A stretch of 64,000 nucleotides of DNA from Pampus argenteus (lineage: Eukaryota > Chordata > Actinopteri > Scombriformes > Stromateidae): positions 5,920,001-5,984,000 of the forward strand of contig CM072870.1 of NCBI GenBank assembly GCA_036937835.1. The letters run 5' to 3'. Shown here in pieces: positions 58,177-64,000 of the stretch. How positions within the stretch are numbered: the first letter of the stretch is position 1; each line of letters starts with the position of its first letter. The position numbers were made by a program, and so were the translations under genes. A model generated the notes under the pieces. It was given only the letters and a program-made list of their open reading frames with translations. It was not told the origin of the DNA and made no database searches.

Positions 58177-58199
58177 AGGGAGAGAGTGAGGGAAAGAAC

Positions 58200-58650
58200 T
58201 CATCTGTGTCACAGCCTATCCCCTCGGGCAATCATGGAAGAAAAAAAGAAAAAAAAACACAGTCATTAGCAACTGGTGGTGCTTGCTCCAGCAAATCGCC
58301 GTTTGAGTGAAGATTTATGCAGACTCCTGACTGGAAATGATTTATTTATTTTAGGAGAGGCTGTGAGATCATTAACCTCCGCTGTGTCTCTTGGGAACGA
58401 CATCTGCGGCCCCCCACACTGCTCAGACAAAAGGCCCCACGCGTCCCCTGACTTCACGGCTCAGGAGGAGGAGGAGGAGGAGGAGGAGGAGGCGGCCCAG
58501 CTGAGGGGCCTGTCTGCGGGCCAGAGGGAGACGAGGCCCCTGATGTCCTAACTGGATCTTTTGGCAATGATCGGGCTCACTTGTTGACATTCCTTTGACA
58601 AATGCAGACACCCTCGGCTGGGTGTTTATCTGATCATGCAGGTAAATGTA
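58200..58650. promoter_or_regulatory. Candidate regulatory block with GGA repeat
   Basis: Complex block with CAGTCATTAGCAACTGG near 58260-58276, GAAGATTTATGCAG, GATCATTAACCTCCGC near 58368-58383, ATTCCTTTGACAAATGC near 58589-58605 and TTTATCTGATCATGC near 58625-58639. A GGA triplet run lies at 58463-58492. The 91-codon frame across it starts on GTG, and its glutamate run is the GGA repeat, so it is not called as a gene. Confidence 0.38.
58463..58492. repeat. (GGA)n triplet run
   Basis: About ten GGA units. Confidence 0.9.
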
Positions 58651-59005
58651 ACATGTAGGTCTACATGAAAAGGGTTCAGCTTTTACTGCCACAGCCCTCG
58701 TACACAGAAGAAGCTATTTTAAGCAACTCCTTGTCCATGTACAACCTTAGAAGATCCTCAGTGTTTGTTCTGACTTCTGTACTTAGCAATAGCAAACCGA
58801 CAACATTTTATTCATTTTTCTGCAGTGACAGTGCCCCTACATTAGTGTTCTCCAGCGGCAGTGTGAAGTTTTGGTTCTCACTGATGCTGTTGGCATTAAT
58901 AAAGGTACCATTTCCTCAAAATTCCTTAAAGCAACAAAAAAAAAAAAAAAGAGCAGAATTTAAATTTCAGTTTGACTTAAATTTCTCTCAACACTAATGA
59001 TATGA
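58651..59005. other. Intergenic, nothing recognised
   Basis: A 110-codon frame at 58665-58997 ends through an A15 run (58936-58950) as a lysine run and has no domain. Not credible. Confidence 0.5.
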
Positions 59006-59551
59006 CCACATGAAATTAAATCTCAGTTACATTAAGACAGCATTAATGATCGAGTTACTGTAGATGATTCAATGCATATTTTTGCATGCTTTAATTTGAC
59101 AGAAGTTAGAGAACATGGCCTCTTGATATTCAAAACACTGCAGATGAGTCGGCCTCCAGGTGCCACCAGCAGTCCCAATGCTTCATGTAAGTCAATACAC
59201 TAATGACATGTACCACTATATTCATGTCCATCTAATTAGAAAAGTCGAGGAGGTCCTGTATAACTCCAAACTGATTCCTGCTGGCAGGACAAATTATAAG
59301 AGTGAAGCGAATGACAGTATAAATCTGAAATTAATCAGGACTTGAAATGACGGGAGGGGGCGGTGTAGCAATGTATGGCTTCACCCACGCCTTTTGAAGT
59401 ATATGTAATTGAACACTTATGGCAATCTCAAAGCTGCAGCAGAGCATCTACATTAACCCACGGCACCTGGAGTGGTGGAGGCCCAATTAATTCAATAATT
59501 TCTCACATTTCCGTCCCTAAGTGATGTGATCCTTTAATTTCATGAGTTTGA
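59006..59551. promoter_or_regulatory. Strong candidate enhancer block
   Basis: Complex block of more than 500 bases with GCATTAATGATCGAG near 59040-59054, GCATGCTTTAATTTGAC near 59084-59100, CCATCTAATTAG near 59228-59239, GTATATGTAATTGAAC near 59399-59414, and GGCCCAATTAATTCAATAA near 59480-59498. GGGGGCGG near 59354 is an Sp1-type word. Inferred. Confidence 0.43.
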
Positions 59552-59830
59552 ATGATCAGAATCACCATTTCATTGGAAGACGGTATGGAAATGGATATAA
59601 AGACAAGCGGCAGGGAGGTGAAGGTTTGTCAGTTCACTGGAAATGATGACTGTGCTCCGACCTTATCAAGCAAACACTTGAGAGCACAACAAATCAAGAT
59701 TTTTATTGGGGGTAATAAACTTGAGCATCCAATTGAAGATGAAGAGTACAAATTTATGAGAAATGTTAATGGTGGCATTATTTCCTTCCCAGATGGAAAG
59801 ATTTTTGTGGGATTAAAGATTAACATTTAA
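59552..59830 (+). other. Protein-like open frame, unrecognised; may be noncoding
   Basis: ATG-initiated frame of 92 codons, starting MIRITISLEDGMEMDIK and ending GLKINI before TAA. Unlike the other frames of the window it crosses no simple repeat and its translation looks like a small soluble domain: alternating hydrophobic and charged residues, a KIFIGG segment near residue 50 and GGIISFPDGKIFVG near 74-87. No signal peptide or membrane segment. The start context has T at -3, which is weak. I recognise no family. It could be an exon or gene fragment, or a conserved noncoding element open by chance, since it follows directly on a candidate enhancer block. Confidence 0.25.
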
Positions 59831-60115
59831 ATATGTACGTTAAACAAATATTTAAATTTCTTGACCATAAATATGACAGTTATAGAAACAATTCTATGCA
59901 TCTTTATAACCGTCATCTGTTTGTCTGTCTAAAAATAACTTGCTTACTACTAAGTGCTGATTTTATTTGGAGAAAACGTCCACCTTTTTTTTTCTTTTTT
60001 TTTTTGAGGTTAATGTGTCTGGTTCTACAAACAGCTGTATGAAACGAAAAAAAAGAAATAAAAGACAATGAGACATCAACAAAAATGGAAGCATGTTTCA
60101 TATTCAAGTAAACTG
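59831..60115. other. AT-rich spacer, nothing recognised
   Basis: AT-rich with T runs near 59983-60004. AATAAA at 60056 on the plus strand could serve as a poly-A signal if the 59552 frame were transcribed. Confidence 0.4.
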
Positions 60116-60119
60116 CAGT

Positions 60120-60600
60120 TTTCTAATTTAATAAATTAAGTTGGGAAATATGCAGAATAAGTTGGGAAAACGGGAGGGAGAATAATTTGGCATGGTGGAA
60201 AACAATATGGTATGGTGAGGGTAGAGGATAAACAAACAAACCTTGACAAGGGCAGCGGTAGAGAATCAGCCTGGGGAGCAGCGAGGTCTGCGGTCGGGTG
60301 CAGACAGCCCTGTTTGAGAGGGGGGCCTGCCAAGTACCGACCCTGAACTGCAGCACTCTGGTGCTGCCTGGCTGCACTAAGCAGTGGCTGCCAGCACACG
60401 CTGATTTATCAAGGGGGCAACGCCAGCCGCCACCTCGCTCTCCCTCGTGCTCTCCCTTTATAAAGAGCCTCCCTGACGGCTCTGATAGTGCAATCAGTGC
60501 TACGGCAGAGCCAAGGCAATTTCTCCTTCACTCTTTGATAACCCCGTGCCTTATTGAAAGCCAATAGCAATGGCAGCAACAACAACTCAATTGGAAAGAG
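60120..60600. promoter_or_regulatory. Candidate noncoding regulatory block
   Basis: Complex block, GC-rich in its centre (60250-60470). Words include GATAAACAAACAAACC near 60227-60242 (FOX type), GCTGATTTATCAAGG near 60400-60414, CTTTATAAAGAG near 60456-60467 (palindromic TATA-like) and CTTTGATAACC near 60533-60543. Four frames overlap on both strands without domains. The CTTTATAAAG with nearby CCAAT (60563-60567) could also mark a promoter. Inferred. Confidence 0.4.
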
Positions 60601-60825
60601 TTGCTGCATTTTTTTGGAGGGGGTGTTATGCCTTGACAAAATGAGAGGGGAGTAAGGGGATGTCTGTCTCACTTCATGTGAAAGACTCATTGTCCTCCAA
60701 CAGGTGGCGTGATTCCTAAGTGACCCCTGTCCCTCAGCTAGCTTGTCAGAGGGTCTGTCAGATGTTTATGACAGTATGGCTGGAGCTTTAATATGACTTT
60801 TTGTCCATGTTGAGCAATAAATAAC

Positions 60826-61242
60826 TTTAGCACAGCCAAGCTAAATGTCTGCATGGTAACATGCTCTCATTAATAATCCTAACATGCTAATGCTTAGCAG
60901 GTATAATGTTTAATATGTTCACTATATGTTTACCTTGTTAGCATGCTAACATTTGCAAATTTACTAAATAGTAAATTTATTACACTTCATCCTAAAAATC
61001 TATTCTATTCAATAGCTTTAAAGACATTTGACTCAAAACCACAAATGTGAACTTCATATAGTGCTAAAGGAAAAGTCAGAGGTTAACCAAATTCAGATTT
61101 CATCATATGGGAACTGTGAACATTTGTGCAAAATTTCATGCCAACACATTCAATAATTGTTGAGATATTTCAGTCTGGACTCAAGTGGTGGACCAACATT
61201 GCAATCCATGAAGCCACAGCGCTAGCGTGGCTAAAAAGACAA
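60826..61242 (+). mobile_element. Teleost interspersed repeat, copy B
   Basis: Second copy of the family seen at 36857-37239, in the same orientation. Shared phrases in the same order are GGTATAATGTTT, AGCATGCTAACATTTGC, AGGAAAAGTCAGAGG (61068-61082), TTGTTGAGATATTTCAGT and GCTAGCGTGGCT. Its start TTTAGCACAGCCAAGCTA and its end TAGCGTGGCTAAA are imperfect inverted copies, suggesting a non-autonomous DNA transposon. It has lost or gained internal sequence relative to copy A. Confidence 0.7.
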
Positions 61243-63715
61243 TTTGATATAGAAAGCAAAATTTTTTATTAGTACCCCCGAGACATGAGCTTTACCAAAG
61301 GATGACCTGTGTTACCTTCTACTGTCTCTTTGTTTGAATTTGTTGAGTTCCTCTGAGACATACACTTTGAATAGTTAAGTTAAACTTAAATATTCAATGG
61401 CTATTCACATGCCTGTGATAAAACATTTTCCTCTGTGGGATAAAGAAAATTACTATAAAAGGGAACATAAAGGCAGGATGGAAAGGATGTTATATGGAGA
61501 TATTTCTTCAAAGATATTGCCTTCAAACTGTTAACAATTGATTCAATTTAAAGTGAAATCGTGGGTTGAGGTTTCGTATTGATCACCAATGAATAAAACT
61601 TTGCTTGTCAGATTTTAACTGTTCCAAAGTTGGTGTGGCTGAAAAACGGGTATAGTTTTTTTAAATTCATATTATTATTGATATCTACCACTAATATTTC
61701 TTTATTCAATTTCAGTTTAATATTATCTAACACTGATGTAAAGTCATATGTCATCAAAACAATAAAACCAAGTCAGTAAATTATCTCTAAAATCATTTAT
61801 TCCGTATATTTTTCATATAATATGGAAGTAAAAGTGCAAAAAATACAGAAGACAAAAGATGAAAGCAATTAGTCAGCTGCGAGGTTGGACATTCATGGTA
61901 AGCAGAAGTCTCAGAACAAGAGCGATTTGCGATTTTGTTTTTATTAAAGAGTGAAGCAGTTTTGAGAGATGAGGATGCATAGGAGGTTTTAGAGAGTCAA
62001 CGCGTTCCAAATGTTATAGTGTTTTAGAGGTTTCAAAGGATAAAAGCAGCATGGCCTCAACAGGTTACAAAGGCCAAACAAGGTTTCAGAGTGTGAAGAG
62101 CTTGCAGAGGATGAGCTTTACAAGAGGATTGGGAGGGAAAAAGAAAATGCAGCGTTTTATGATGTTGAGGCATTACTGAGAGTACACTGCAACAATTTGG
62201 CCTTTCTCTGACGTGTCATGTCATGTGTTAAATGTGTTGTCAGAATTGCCTGATAGCAATTACTGTATGTCACTTTTGTATTAGAGATCAGGGCTCCTTT
62301 TGAGATAAAGAGAAAGTGTGGGCCAAATAGTTATACAAAAGATTTGATTGAAGAACGAAATAAAATATATATTCATTTGAGAATAATAGATCATCTTCAA
62401 GGCCAAGTAATCAAGTGCTTAAAATGTCAAGCTCATACAGGTTACTCCAAATTTTATACAGCGTGTTCAACTGTGAATGAAGCGGTCCGTCTCTGTCCAA
62501 CCTGAGCTCATAGGAGGTTTTTTTGTGAGAGCTTGCAGAGAGTTTTTGTGTCTTCAAACAAAATGGAAAAACTAGACATTGCCAAGATGTTTTGCATTAT
62601 TTAAGGTTGTCTATTATTATACCTGGGGTGTTGATGACAACATGATTTTAAATGCCCAATCCATAATTGTATACAGTTCTCATTTGCTGTGCAGAAATGA
62701 TATACCGCCTTTTCTCAGTATGGCAAATGCTGATTGTGTAATACTGTTGTATTGTCACACAACCTGTCAGGATGGCAGGGTAAAGATGATTGATGGTTGA
62801 GGATACAGATGGACAACAGAGGCTGTGATTGTGTCTCATTTCCTACCAACAGTCTACATTGGTTTCAAACGCTGCTGTAGAGAAGAAAACCAAATACCTG
62901 AAAATGTCGTTAATAAATGAAATGAAAATTGTATTTGTATTGTATTTTTGTGATGGCATAGTACTGTAATGGTAATGTAACGTATTACGGATCTATACCA
63001 ACGGGTTGATGTTCACCTACGAGTAGGTGCAGTCAGCCCTGTCTGAAGCATTATAACAGCAGTGATAAAGAACTGATAAAAGCCATTTAATGGGCTGATA
63101 ACATCTGAAACGGGACGTGGAAGCTAACAGCTAAATGACAAGGGCTGCACATCATTTAAAAACATATGCATTATAATGTTACACCGTTATTTACTGTTCT
63201 CAGCTAGAGTTGCTCACTACCACGACATTGGTCCATTATGACCCAAAAGTTTAATTTTGCCTTGATTATAATTAGCATCTACTAGTACTTGTATTAAGAG
63301 TCCTGTTAATCTTTCCTAAATTGGCATGAGCGCAGAACAGAAGACCACCGGTTTGTTCAGTGAGATGTGGAAGAAAATAGGGTTCTAGAGAAATGATGAT
63401 TAATAATAGAGAACAGTGATGTTGTTGGAGGTGGAGGAAAGCTTATGTGCTACATCACTACTCATCAGAATGACTCAAAAAGGGAAATGTTTATGGGTTA
63501 TGACTGTGACAAGACTGATTTGTAAGGTCACATTTGAAGATAAATAAGTCAATTAGAAGACATATTTTATGTTATTATAGTTGTGTTGTATTAGTTATTT
63601 ATTTTATCAATCCTTTTACACCAGTTACATATGCCTTGCATATATTAATTGTGTATATATTGCTTATAAATGCAAAATAGGGGTTTAATGAACATCACAT
63701 CACAGGAATATTGTA
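61243..63715. other. AT-rich intergenic, nothing recognised
   Basis: AT-rich. Between 61890 and 62120 loosely similar phrases recur (GAGGTTTTAGAGAG, AGAGGTTTCAAAGG, CAAGGTTTCAGAGTG), possibly a decayed tandem repeat. Frames of 63-73 codons lack domains. No gene or RNA supported. Confidence 0.5.
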
Positions 63716-63719
63716 CAAA

Positions 63720-64000
63720 GTTACATGGAAAGTACAGTTTTCAGGCATTCCCGGTGTGAATAATTCCAGTGTGTAGCTTGGCTTTGCCTCACCAGGTGCC
63801 AGGCTAAACACTGATCTTCAGTTATTCCACATGCCTCTGAACTTGACTGTCCTGTGGTGGAGCAGACGTTATGTCGGTTTGATCGACTTCAGGGGGCCTC
63901 AAGGTCAGAGCACAATGCAATTCTGAGGTGGAAATCCTAGGTTTTATCAGTGTGACCTTCAGGACTGCTGATACTACTGATTCCATGAATACTACAATCC
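63720..64000. promoter_or_regulatory. Weak candidate block at right edge
   Basis: Complex sequence with CCAGGTGCC-type words, GTTATTCCACATGCC near 63820-63834 and AGCACAATGCAATTC near 63908-63922 (ACAATG). Cut by the window edge, so extent unknown. Confidence 0.27.

Noticed and set aside
58276..58551. 91-codon frame with a glutamate run
   Set aside because: It starts on GTG, and its acidic run is just the GGA microsatellite. The surrounding texture fits a noncoding element better.
1..64000. CRISPR arrays, bacterial operons, viral genes or phage
   Set aside because: Regular repeats are all short microsatellites, there are no dense frames with ribosome sites, and the one real gene is vertebrate.

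Overview
The window looks like a teleost fish nuclear genome, probably a spiny-rayed (percomorph-like) species. One protein-coding gene is certain: an intact, single-exon SOX14 (group B2 Sox transcription factor) on the minus strand at 1178-1894. The other ~62 kb lies almost entirely upstream of it and has no further gene I can defend. The teleost call rests on the SOX14 protein, on three interspersed repeats whose wording I recognise from fish genomes (14595-14883, 15035-15290, and a family present twice at 36857-37239 and 60826-61242), and on the very high density of CA/TG, GA/CT and TA microsatellites.

Layout. 1-1177 is the 3' flank of sox14 with a possible polyadenylation signal. 1895-2600 is the putative 5' UTR and promoter, with a pyrimidine tract, a CCAAT box and a TATA-like sequence. 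2600-5080 is microsatellite-rich. 5080-9000 is mostly AT-rich, with an unexplained decayed block at about 7000-8060. From about 9.2 kb to the end, AT-rich filler alternates with 200-900 bp blocks of complex, non-repetitive sequence dense in homeodomain (TAATTA), octamer (ATGCAAAT), SOX (ACAAWG), E-box, GATA and OTX-like (TAATCC) words. I annotate these as candidate cis-regulatory elements. This is the layout expected of the gene desert around a developmental regulator, but I could not align any block to another species, so conservation is inferred from texture alone.

How it may work together. SOX14 is a repressor used in GABAergic and other interneuron programmes. The blocks could be distal enhancers for it, or for a gene beyond the right edge. 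Items most worth checking are a CpG-rich 12-bp hairpin at 24224-24251, a four-site SOX cluster at 40367-40539, an inverted GATA pair at 20228-20263, a CACGTG/TAATTA composite at 21966-21977, a palindrome-rich block near 30.1-30.3 kb, a 92-codon protein-like reading frame at 59552-59830, and a 30-base G homopolymer at 54082-54111. I see no CRISPR array, rRNA, tRNA, intact transposase or viral gene.
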